Below, in pieces: positions 1-9,453 of a DNA stretch of 34,186 bases; positions within the stretch are counted from its first letter, which is position 1; each line of letters starts with the position of its first letter. Source of the DNA: Clostridia bacterium (lineage in GTDB: Bacteria > Bacillota > Clostridia > Oscillospirales > Acutalibacteraceae); contig JAFRLW010000006.1 in assembly GCA_017431035.1 (NCBI GenBank), positions 1 through 34,186 on the forward strand. The letters run 5' to 3'. Below the pieces are notes generated by a model, which saw nothing but the letters and a program-made list of their open reading frames with translations, was not told where the DNA came from and searched no databases. The translations under genes were made by a program, and so were the position numbers.

Positions 1-2703
1 AATACCGCCGTTGATGATGATTGTGCTTTCGCAGTCTGAATATTTGCCGCCGCCGATACCTGCGCCGCCTTCATTACCGTGGGTTTCAATATAACCACCA
101 TTGATAGTAAGTCTGGTATCGCTGTATTTGATATCGATACCTGCGTTAGAGAAGGTTTCGTTCTTAATGATAAGTTTACCCATTGTTGCTTCATCCTGAG
201 ATTGGGCATAAATGGTCAGGCTGCCACTGCCGACATATATATGATTTGGAATGGTAATGGTTACGCCGTCTTTAATAATCAGGTGAATATTACCATAAAC
301 ATTTATATCATCATACTGCTCGTAGGTAACATCCTGATCGGCATAGAGCCAAACCGGATCATTATAACGCTCGTCATCCCAATCGTATTCGCTTCTCCAC
401 TCTCTCAAATCTTTTGAAATAGTTCTGTAATTTGTAGCATATTCTTCTGTGAAAGATCTGGTTTCGGAATCATATTTAAGATAGGAAGTGCCGTCTTTCG
501 AATAAACAGTAACTTCGCAGGTGGTTGTTTTATCATCGGAAGTATCTTCTGTGCCGTTGGTTGCGGTTGCTGTGATAACAGCGTTGCCCACGCCAACGGG
601 TACTACTTCGCCATTCCGGTCAACAGTTGCAACACTCTCGTCGCTGGAAGACCAAGTTACATTATCGCGTGAATCATAGGGGGCAACAGTCGGAATAAGA
701 TTTACATGATCAACACCGAGAGCGAGTTCCACCGATGCTTTATCTAATGTTACTCCGGTTACATCAGAGGGTACGCCGATATGAGCTCTGGCTACCTGGA
801 AAACTCTTGTTGCTTCTTCAATTTTGGTAACATCAATACGCGTATTATCACGGAATCCGTTACCGCTTACTACCATAATGTAATCTTCTCTTACGGTAAG
901 TTTGCCTGTGTATGCCACGAACTGAGCGCTTACATCAAGTGTACCGCCGTTTACGGTGATAGTCTCACTTGCTGCAATACCCTTGCCGGGATCCCAAGTG
1001 CCGCCCTGGGCGTTTACATAACCACCGTTTATTACAAATGCGGTGCAGACAATACCGCTGGTTCCGTGGAACTCATTGTCGCCTTTGGCTGAAAGCTTAC
1101 CGCCGTTTACGGTAACCGTATTTGCTGTTATAGCATCTTTACCACTCGGGGCAGATACTGTTACCGAACCGCTATGGATGGTTAAATCACCATTTCCGCT
1201 GATGGTCGGAGTAATCAGTTTAATGGTATCATCAAGCGAGGTACCGTAAACAGAAAGACTGCTGCCGCTCTTTATCTCGATTTCGTTCAAAACGTTTAAG
1301 GTTACACCATCGGCGATAACAAGATGAACATTACCGTTTACGGTGAGGCGATTATAATAGCTATTGTTGATCGTTATATCAGAATCAACATAATACCATT
1401 TATCTGTACCGATAGCACCCCAACTATAATCATCGGCATAAACCGGTGAATATGCGGTGGTCTTTTCGTTTACGAGTGTTTTGCTTTGTGCATCGTAAAC
1501 ATAATAGGAAATCTCATTCGGAATGAATACATTTACCGCACAGGTTGCCTCTTTGTCATCGGATGTATCTTCACTTCCGTTTGTTGCAATATAGCGGATG
1601 GTAGTTTTACCTACCGAAACAGGTGAAACTCTGCCATACTGGTCAACGGTTGCTATTTCCGGATTATCGGATACCCATTTATAGGTTTTGTAGGAAGCAT
1701 TATCGGGGCCCAAAGTGCCTGTAAGAACTACGGGCTTACGATAAAGGTTTACATCAATATCGGTTTGATCAAGCTGTGCTTCGCTTACATGAACCTGGGT
1801 TACGGTAACCACACAGGTGGCTGTTTTATCATCGGAAGGATCATCGGGTGTGCCGTTTATCGCAGTAGCGGTAATTGTCGCCGTACCTTCCCAAATACCC
1901 CTTACGGTGCCGTCTTGGTCAACAGTGGCAACCGCCGGGTTATCGGAAGTCCAAACAACATCGTCGGCATATCTGTATGAGGTATATTCCGGAACCGTGG
2001 TGTAAGAAAGTTTTTCTGAATTGCCGTTTGCCGCAAGTTCCATGCTTTCTTTATTAAGTGTTATCTTTTCAATGTCAAGAACCGTTACATTGACTGTGCA
2101 GGTTGCGGTTTTATCATCGGACGTATCGTCCGGTGTGCCGTTAGTGGCGGTTACGGTAATGGTTGCCGTGCCGAGATTAACGGGAGTTACTACACCTTTC
2201 TGATTAACCTTTACAATATTTTCGTCACTTGATGACCAAACTATCGTTTTATCGGAAGCGTCATCCTCCAAAACAGTTGCTTTAAGCGTATCGGAAGGAC
2301 CGTTATAAGTCAAGCCAAGTGTTTCGTGGTCAAGTGTTACGCCCGAAATATTGACATATCTTACCGTTACAACGCAGACAGTGGTTTTATCATCGGCAGT
2401 AGTTTCCGTTCCGTTGGTAGCAGTGATGGTAATGTTTGCCGTACCTGCCACACCGGGAGTTACTACGCCTTTGTTATCAACTGTTGCGACATCTGTGTTG
2501 TCGGATTCAAATTTAAGCCAATCAAATGTGTTGTAGGAAGCTTCAGCAGGTGCAAATACTGTATTGATTGTACCTGTAGGTCCGTTTACTTTAAGCTCCA
2601 TCGGCTCTGCCGTGATATCTGCCACGGAAACAGCTTCGCGAATAATAACATTCCAACAGCCTCCAGGATTTCTTACAGGATTGGTGGGATTTTCGTTATT
2701 TCC
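1..2703 (-). CDS. Continuation of the Big_2/beta-helix surface protein, shifted frame, runs off window
   Basis: The minus strand from about 2703 to base 1 is open for some 900 codons without a stop. It has no start of its own and simply continues the protein that begins at 4868. It encodes Big_2 domains at about 2360-2630, 2085-2350, 1800-2080 and 1530-1797, a third beta-helix-like module (about 770-1510), another Big_2 domain (about 506-765) and a fourth module (1-485) cut by the window edge. Big_2 hallmarks recur in every copy: W-S-S-D, VATVD, G-x-VTP, and an acidic hairpin such as NGTPDDTSDDKTATC. The restored junction (LAG-NNENPTNP) aligns with the same place in module 1 (KAG-NIVEE), which supports a single protein of more than 1,620 residues. 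No C-terminal anchor is visible in the window. Confidence 0.85.
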
Positions 2704-4868
2704 GCAAGAACAACCAGCTTATCGGCAGTGTTCAGCGTGCCGGAAATCGCTGGGTAAACATTAACACGGTCGTGATAACCTTGTGCGGAAACCGTACCAT
2801 TGTTTACAGTTATGGTGCCAGACATTCCAACAGCCCAATAGTCACCGGGCGTTGCCGTAACATCGCCGCCGTTGATGGTAATATTACCATCCAAACCACG
2901 GCCGCCGAAACCACCTGATGCAGAAATTTTTCCGCCGTTAATGGTAATGTTACCTCCTGTGCCAAGAGAGTAATGATAACCATCACGATAATGACCAAAT
3001 CCTGTGGTTAGTTTACCGGCAGTTTCTGCATTTTCAGACTGCGAATAAACCGTCAGACTATTGCCGGAATTAATGGTAATGCCGACATTTGCTTTCATTG
3101 TAACGCCGTTCTTGAGGATTAAATGGACGTCACCGAGAACAGTCATTCTGCCTGCAAAGGCTAAATCGTGGTCAACATAGTACCAGTGTTCCTCGCCCGC
3201 CTCGCCGAGAACAGCAATGTTGTTTGAAAAAGCCGTGTAGCCTGTAATGGTATCTAAACTGTCAATAAGAGTTGTGTAATCCTCGGTTGATTTTTGAGTA
3301 AAGCTGTCTGTATCTATATTATATTCAAGATATGAAACCGCAGCGGGTTTAGTTACCGTAACCGTGCAGGATGCAGTCTTGTCGTCTGACGGGTCGTCAG
3401 GCGAGCCGTTATCAGCTGTGTAAGTGATGACAGCAGTACCTACCTGACCCGGAGTTACGATACCGTTTTGGTCAACTGTTGCAACGCTTTCGTTGTTGCT
3501 TGACCAAACTGTTGATTTATATGATGCGTTATTCGGTCCGAGATCCGGGACGAGTTTTGCCGGATAACCGTTTGTTTTCATCTCAATGTTTGAATAGTCA
3601 ACTGTTACGCCGGAAACATCAACAACGCTCAGCGTTACCGTGCAAGTAGCTTTTTTGTCGTCAGATTTATCGTCAGGTGTACCGTTATTTGCAGTGGCAG
3701 TGATAGTCGCAGTGGCTACCTGACCGGGAGGTATAGCTCCTGGAGTCACCTTGCCGTTTGCATCAACTGTTGCAATGCTCTCATCGCTTGATTCCCATGT
3801 TACATAGCGTCCGTCGTTAAACGTAGCGTCGCTCGGTGTAAATACGGGAGTAAGGGTTGATGAATCTCCGCTGACATTCAAATTAAGCGTTGAGGCAATG
3901 GATAATCCTGTAACAGGAACAAGGTTGCGAATACGAACCTTTGCCTGATCGCCGTAGCCTCCAACAAGTTTCATCTCTTCGACAATGTTGCCCGCTTTCA
4001 TATACAAATCATCGGCAACTTTAAGGCTTCCGCCGAATGCTTTACCGTGATTTTGAATGGCATAAGCTTCAAGATCGCCGCCATTGACGGTGATATTACC
4101 ATAGCCGTAATTCGGTGCACAACCGATGCAATAGCCCCAGTTGTCATTATCGCCGTTTTGGGCATAAACATGGCCGCCGTTTAATACGAAGTTACTGTTT
4201 ACACCGCCGATAGCTTCGGGCTGACCGGGGCCGGTGTATAGGTTGCCCATACGGGAATATGCATAAACTTCGCCGCCGTTTACGGTAAGCAAACCGCCGC
4301 CGCCACAGTCAATACCTACTCTGTTTCTTCCGGCTTGACCTGTAACTCTACCGCCGTTAATGGTAAGGCTGGCGCCGTTAACATCAATGCCGGGCTGGCC
4401 TGTTCTGCGGCCGAAATATTCACCTTCGCCGCAAGTACCGTTAGAGTAAAGCTCACCCATATTAGAACCGGTGGACTGAGCATAAATGGTAAGACTGCCG
4501 CCGCCGTAAACCTTGATACCGAAAGCACCAAAACTTACTTTAACGCCATCCTTAAGAACAAGGCGAACATCACCGCGGCAATTCATATAATAATAATCAT
4601 CGCCCCAAGTGCTCGGTGTGTTGAAAATATGGTTTTTTTCAGCAACATACCACTTGGTTTCGCCTTCTGTGCCCAAATTCCTCTGGCCGGTGTATGATTC
4701 ATACTCTGTACATGTCGCTTCGGTGAACTCACCGGTTTCGGCATTGTAATCAAGGTATGAAACTGCATCTGCCGCATTTGCGGTAAGTGTCAAACTATAA
4801 AATAGTGACACAAACATCGCAAGGCAAAGAACAAGGCTTGTAAGTCTTTTTGCTGTTTTTTGCTTCAT
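2673..4868 (-). CDS. Secreted Big_2/beta-helix surface protein, N-terminal part (frameshifted)
   Basis: This is the 731-residue first part of a giant exported protein. A clear signal peptide (basic MKQKTAKR, hydrophobic core, ANA-A cleavage near residue 32) sends it through Sec. Residues about 36-315 and 508-722 are two copies of a module starting YL(D/E)YN, then GDV(R/H)L(V/I)LK(D/N)GV, SLT(I/V)Y(A/S)QS and repeated xITINGG turns, typical of parallel beta-helix carbohydrate-binding or adhesin proteins. Two Big_2 Ig-like domains lie between them (about 318-415 and 416-505), each with SIATVD/SVATVD and G.VTPG. The start has a good RBS (AAAGGAG, 8 bases upstream). The frame ends at 2673 after an unrelated 8-residue tail, because one base seems missing near 2702. 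The same protein continues in another frame down to base 1. Function is unknown; cell-surface adhesion or glycan binding is inferred. Confidence 0.85.
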   Translation of the reverse strand: MKQKTAKRLTSLVLCLAMFVSLFYSLTLTANAADAVSYLDYNAETGEFTEATCTEYESYTGQRNLGTEGETKWYVAEKNHIFNTPSTWGDDYYYMNCRGDVRLVLKDGVKVSFGAFGIKVYGGGSLTIYAQSTGSNMGELYSNGTCGEGEYFGRRTGQPGIDVNGASLTINGGRVTGQAGRNRVGIDCGGGGLLTVNGGEVYAYSRMGNLYTGPGQPEAIGGVNSNFVLNGGHVYAQNGDNDNWGYCIGCAPNYGYGNITVNGGDLEAYAIQNHGKAFGGSLKVADDLYMKAGNIVEEMKLVGGYGDQAKVRIRNLVPVTGLSIASTLNLNVSGDSSTLTPVFTPSDATFNDGRYVTWESSDESIATVDANGKVTPGAIPPGQVATATITATANNGTPDDKSDDKKATCTVTLSVVDVSGVTVDYSNIEMKTNGYPAKLVPDLGPNNASYKSTVWSSNNESVATVDQNGIVTPGQVGTAVITYTADNGSPDDPSDDKTASCTVTVTKPAAVSYLEYNIDTDSFTQKSTEDYTTLIDSLDTITGYTAFSNNIAVLGEAGEEHWYYVDHDLAFAGRMTVLGDVHLILKNGVTMKANVGITINSGNSLTVYSQSENAETAGKLTTGFGHYRDGYHYSLGTGGNITINGGKISASGGFGGRGLDGNITINGGDVTATPGDYWAVGMSGTITVNNGTVSAQGYHDRVNVYPAISGTLNTADKLVVLAEITKIPPIL

Positions 4869-4954
4869 TAAAAGTTTCTCCTTTCACGCTCGTTTTAAAA
4901 GGGCTGATTATATGTTTTTTAATTGGTTTGTAACTTATGACACAAATAAAACAG

Positions 4955-5040
4955 AGATCCCGTTTGCGGAATCAGACCCGGTCAGCTAACGGGTTTCACC
5001 ATCGCGCATCGAATAGGTGTTCATCAGCGTATCACCGCTC
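4955..5040 (-). ncRNA. Candidate structured leader RNA (class not recognised)
   Basis: Read on the minus strand, the island could fold into GATTCCG-CAAA-CGGGATC (4956-4973) and CCCG-N9-CGGG (4977-4993). It could also form one of two competing pairings that use the CACC/GGTG elements between 4997 and 5036. It would lie about 90-170 bases upstream of the surface-protein start, inside its probable 5' leader. Part of it recalls SAM-I (GTGAAACCCG) or, on the plus strand, ydaO (GTCAGCTAAC), but the conserved cores of those classes are absent. Orientation is uncertain. Confidence 0.3.
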
Positions 5041-5199
5041 CATTGAATGACCAAACAAATGAAACAAACCGTTCCCTTTTAATAATATTTCAACCGCCTT
5101 AATTTTCCCATATTTTAAACCTCTTTTCAAGTGCGGTTGCCGGATTGGAAACCTCCGCGATATCAAAAATTTTAAAAATCTGTTGACAATTCCTTGCGT

Positions 5200-5228
5200 T
5201 TGCTCAATTTATCAGGTAAACTTATAAC
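5200..5228 (+). promoter_or_regulatory. Weak candidate promoter for the two-component operon
   Basis: TTGCTC (5200-5205) and TATAAC (5223-5228) are 17 bases apart, which gives a leader of about 22 bases before the ATG at 5257. A better -35, TTGACA (5183-5188), has only AATTTA at the right distance. Either could be used, so this is a low-confidence choice between two weak promoters. Confidence 0.35.
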
Positions 5229-5256
5229 AGTAGATTTACAGGGAGCGATAGTATAT

Positions 5257-5853
5257 ATGATTATGCTTTTTGCAGAAGTCCTTAAAAAATTGCGAAGAAA
5301 AAAAGGGCTCTCACAGAGTGATATCGCAAAGCAAATGTATGTTACCAAATCCACGGTATCCCGGTGGGAAAACGGTACACGCTTACCCGACGCCACTATG
5401 ATATCTCGCCTTGCTGAAATCTTGGATGTGGACGTCAATTATTTGCTCTACGCCACCACCGAGAGAGACGAATCCCCCAACATCATTATGGTGGATGATA
5501 ATGCCGTCATCTTAAACGGCGGTCTGCCTGTCATAAAAAAGGTTCTGCCGAACGCTAGAGTCACAGGCTTTACAAAACCGTCTGAGGCGATAGATTTTGC
5601 AAAACAAAACCGTGTAGCCCTCGCTTTTTTGGACATTGAGATGGGAGCGGTCAGCGGTTTAGACGTTTGCAGAGAACTTCTTGAAATCAATCAACATACC
5701 AACGTCGTGTATCTGACCGCATACAGCAATTATTCTCTTGACGCATGGGAGACCGGAGCATGCGGATTTATGCTTAAACCCATAACAGTCGAAGCGATCA
5801 AAACCCGACTTGACAAATTGCGCTTTCCTTTTCTTTTAGGAGGCGAGAAATAA
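5257..5853 (+). CDS. XRE-family HTH / response-regulator receiver fusion protein
   Basis: Residues 4-62 are a Cro/C1-type HTH (LRRKKGLSQSDIAKQM...TKSTVSRWENG). Residues about 72-190 are a CheY-like receiver domain with the acidic pair in MVDD, phosphoacceptor Asp in FLDIEM, the Thr in YLTAY and the conserved Lys in MLKPI. The DNA-binding domain therefore comes before the receiver, the reverse of the usual OmpR, NarL or LytTR order, and no other output domain is present. The ATG at 5257 is preferred over an upstream TTG at 5194 because AGGGAG lies at 5240-5245. The stop overlaps the start of the following kinase gene (TAATG), so the two are translationally coupled and very probably cognate. 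The divergent surface-protein gene is the likely target, by inference only. Confidence 0.85.
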   Translation: MIMLFAEVLKKLRRKKGLSQSDIAKQMYVTKSTVSRWENGTRLPDATMISRLAEILDVDVNYLLYATTERDESPNIIMVDDNAVILNGGLPVIKKVLPNARVTGFTKPSEAIDFAKQNRVALAFLDIEMGAVSGLDVCRELLEINQHTNVVYLTAYSNYSLDAWETGACGFMLKPITVEAIKTRLDKLRFPFLLGGEK

Positions 5854-6314
5854 TGACGAATTTGACATATATCATTGATTCCCTCGTAGCAGGCGCTTTG
5901 CTTACGATGATGTTGATCGGAATTGCATTTTCGGCTTTTATGCCGGCGCTTGATAAGTGGAACAGGCGATTTTTTATCACCTTATTTTCTCTGCTGTTTT
6001 TATGCGCCGTAACTTGCTTACTGTCTATGATTTTCTACGACGATCCCGGAAAAGCAACATTAGAAAAATTTATTTATGTCTTTGAATCGTTGTTTATGTC
6101 GGTGCTGATTTTTATGCCGACGATCTTTCTTTTGCATTGCTCGCACGAAGAATTAAAACACAGTGCGCTCTTCTTTGCGATGACAATACTGTTGGGCATA
6201 TACATAGCAATTCTTATAATTGCGCAGTTCACCGATGTTTTCTACTATGTTTCGCCTGATAACCGCTTTTCTACGGACCACTTTACAAATTGTCTTTGGT
6301 TCCGCTTGTCTTAA
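5853..6314 (+). CDS. LytS/YesM-like sensor histidine kinase, N-terminal membrane part (frameshifted)
   Basis: This is the membrane half of a sensor kinase. About four hydrophobic segments are visible (residues about 8-30, 40-62, 74-95 and 107-128). RBS AGGAGG lies at 5839-5844, and the ATG overlaps the stop of the XRE-receiver gene. The frame reads sensibly to about residue 139 (YYVSPDNRF), then becomes an unrelated tail ending at 6314. One T added to the TTTT run at 6267-6270 would give F-F-Y-G-P-L-Y-K-L and join it in frame to the kinase part that follows. The restored protein would be about 421 residues. Whether this is a real mutation or a sequencing error cannot be told from one sequence. 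Confidence 0.7.
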   Translation: MTNLTYIIDSLVAGALLTMMLIGIAFSAFMPALDKWNRRFFITLFSLLFLCAVTCLLSMIFYDDPGKATLEKFIYVFESLFMSVLIFMPTIFLLHCSHEELKHSALFFAMTILLGIYIAILIIAQFTDVFYYVSPDNRFSTDHFTNCLWFRLS

Positions 6315-7117
6315 TCATGATTTTGAACATCGCAGGCGTAATCACAAGGCGAAAAAAACTATTCAAAAAGCATTTTTCTGCGCTCCTTATCTATCTTTTT
6401 CCGATGACGGCTGCGATCATCATTCATATGTTCATCCCGGTTGAATTATTTGTTGTATTCGGTATGGCGCTCCTTGTGATGATTATGTTTGGTCTGATTC
6501 TTTTAGATAATATGGAACAGTACGCAAAACAGCAACAGGAGATTGTCAATCAACGTGCCAGCGTTATGATGCTCAAGATGCGTCCCCATTTTATTTACAA
6601 CACAATGACAACCATCTACTACCTGTGTAAACAGGATGCGGATAAGGCGCAACAGGTCATCATGGATTTCACTAATTATCTGCGACAGAACTTCAATGCT
6701 ATTGCAAGCGAGGACGCCGTTCCTTTTGCCGACGAGCTGAAACATACGCAATCATATCTCGCCGTAGAAAAGGCACAACATGAGAACAACCTTTTCGTGA
6801 AGTATGATACGCCGTTTACGCATTTTCGCTTGCCGCCGCTAACCCTGCAACCGCTTGTTGAAAATGCCGTCAAACACGCTATGGACCCAAACGCAGGACC
6901 TCTTACCGTTTTTATCCGGACACAGCAAACGGACAAGGGTGTCTTTATTACCGTAGAGGACAATGGCAAGGGCTTTGACCCCGACGATAAACATAAGCCA
7001 CATCCCGCCCTTGATAACATCGAAAGCAGACTCAAACAACAATGCGACGGAGAATTGAAAATCGAGTCTGCACCCGGAAAAACAACCGTTACGTTATTTA
7101 TCCCGCAAAAATCATAA
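6290..7117 (+). CDS. LytS/YesM-like sensor histidine kinase, C-terminal catalytic part
   Basis: This frame holds the last membrane segments (about residues 3-20 and 28-70), then a His_kinase (PF06580-type) dimerisation domain with the phosphoacceptor His in MRPHFIYN, and an HATPase domain. The N box is VENAVKHAM and the G box is DNGKGF. The next motif reads PALDNIESRL, where relatives usually have GL.N. It has no RBS or ATG of its own at 6290 (the first codon is TTG), so it is the continuation of the upstream frame after a lost base near 6268. Kinases of this family normally pair with LytTR or AraC-type regulators; here the coupled partner is an XRE-receiver protein. The signal sensed is unknown. 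Confidence 0.8.
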   Translation: MSLVPLVLIMILNIAGVITRRKKLFKKHFSALLIYLFPMTAAIIIHMFIPVELFVVFGMALLVMIMFGLILLDNMEQYAKQQQEIVNQRASVMMLKMRPHFIYNTMTTIYYLCKQDADKAQQVIMDFTNYLRQNFNAIASEDAVPFADELKHTQSYLAVEKAQHENNLFVKYDTPFTHFRLPPLTLQPLVENAVKHAMDPNAGPLTVFIRTQQTDKGVFITVEDNGKGFDPDDKHKPHPALDNIESRLKQQCDGELKIESAPGKTTVTLFIPQKS

Positions 7118-7235
7118 AAAAGATTATCAAATACACAGTTCTGCACCAAATGCATTTTCTTTCTATGCAAAATGCTGACTTCGCCACACGACAAAACCGT
7201 TTTCTTAATAAGGGACGAAGCATATTAAATCTATA

Positions 7236-7275
7236 AAAAAGCACAGGCAATTATTAAAATTGCCCGTGCTTTTAT
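7236..7275. terminator. Bidirectional intrinsic terminator
   Basis: AAAAAGCAC-A-GGCAAT pairs with ATTGCC-C-GTGCTTTT across a short AT loop, with one A/C mismatch. A and T runs flank both sides, so it can end both the kinase transcript and groEL readthrough. Confidence 0.75.
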
Positions 7276-7361
7276 TATTTGATATTTGTCTAAAAACTAT
7301 TTTTGTTTCGGCAGGAGTAACCACCTGCCCTATCTTATGATAGATATTATATTATAGACAA

Positions 7362-7384
7362 GCGGACGGTCAAAAACCGCCCGC
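7362..7384 (-). terminator. Hairpin downstream of groEL
   Basis: GCGGACGGT pairs with ACCGCCCGC (one mismatch) around a CAAAA loop, 38 bases past the groEL stop on the minus strand. The following sequence is not a clean T run, so it may be a 3' stabiliser, with termination at 7236-7275. Confidence 0.5.
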
Positions 7385-7421
7385 CATCTACTATCTGTTT
7401 ATCTGATATCTATAATCCGGC

Positions 7422-9357
<1,936 letters not shown>

Positions 9358-9391
9358 AAAAAACATCTCCTTAAAAATCTTACTATATAAA

Positions 9392-9419
9392 ATTATACTA
9401 CTAAAAAATTAAAAGTCAA
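9392..9419 (-). promoter_or_regulatory. groESL promoter
   Basis: Minus-strand TTGACT (9414-9419) and TATAAT (9392-9397) are separated by 16 bases. This is a good vegetative sigma-A-type promoter, with a leader of roughly 25 bases to the groES RBS. Confidence 0.8.
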
Positions 9420-9430
9420 GTAAAGTCAAA
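9414..9430 (+). promoter_or_regulatory. CtsR-like operator overlapping the groESL -35
   Basis: AGTCAAG-TAA-AGTCAAA is a tandem heptamer with a 3-base spacer. It matches the CtsR consensus (A/G)GTCAAA-NAN-(A/G)GTCAAA at all but one position. It overlaps the -35 element, the expected place for a repressor. No CIRCE (TTAGCACTC-N9-GAGTGCTAA) occurs between 9358 and 9453. Confidence 0.65.
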
Positions 9431-9453
9431 AAAGTTAATTTTTTATTAACAAA

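Larger units (their letters stand above)
4869..5256. other. Divergent intergenic control region
   Basis: This 388-base gap separates the surface-protein gene (leftward) from the two-component operon (rightward). It must hold both promoters. It is AT-rich except for a GC-rich island at about 4955-5040 with several possible hairpins, listed separately. The surface-protein RBS AAAGGAG lies at about 4877-4883. No tRNA, no known riboswitch class and no open frame with an RBS was recognised inside it. Confidence 0.6.
7118..7421. other. Convergent intergenic region with hairpins only
   Basis: About 300 bases lie between the 3' ends of the kinase operon (plus) and groEL (minus). The region holds three inverted repeats: 7236-7275, 7310-7329 (GGCAGG/CCTGCC) and 7362-7384. 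No gene was found; a short plus-strand frame crossing into it (7042-7236) has no RBS and no recognisable protein. Confidence 0.7.

Noticed and set aside
500-2600. Regularly spaced similar segments that resemble a repeat array
   Set aside because: The similarity follows the Big_2 domain period of about 90 codons and is imperfect at DNA level; it is a protein repeat, not CRISPR or satellite DNA.
2697-2710. Programmed -1 frameshift as the explanation for the split surface protein
   Set aside because: There is no X-XXY-YYZ slippery heptamer at the junction; a lost base is simpler.
2326-2757. Plus-strand 143-residue frame (and others of 60-120 residues in 1-4800)
   Set aside because: They mirror the Big_2/beta-helix repeats on the other strand and have no RBS or domain of their own.
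4955-5040. SAM-I or ydaO (c-di-AMP) riboswitch
   Set aside because: Only short fragments match (GTGAAACCCG, GTCAGCTAAC); the conserved cores and junctions of both classes are missing.
5194-5256. TTG start giving 21 extra residues on the XRE-receiver protein
   Set aside because: It lies in the promoter region and has no RBS; the ATG at 5257 has AGGGAG upstream and starts at the expected edge of the HTH.
6262-6275. Programmed frameshift in the sensor kinase
   Set aside because: The TTTT run is short, and re-pairing on CTT would create a mismatch; no stimulatory structure was seen next to it.
7042-7236. Plus-strand 64-residue frame after the kinase
   Set aside because: It starts inside the kinase gene in another frame, has no RBS, and has no recognisable features.
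9358-9453. CIRCE element before groES
   Set aside because: Searched by eye for TTAGCACTC/GAGTGCTAA; neither arm is present.
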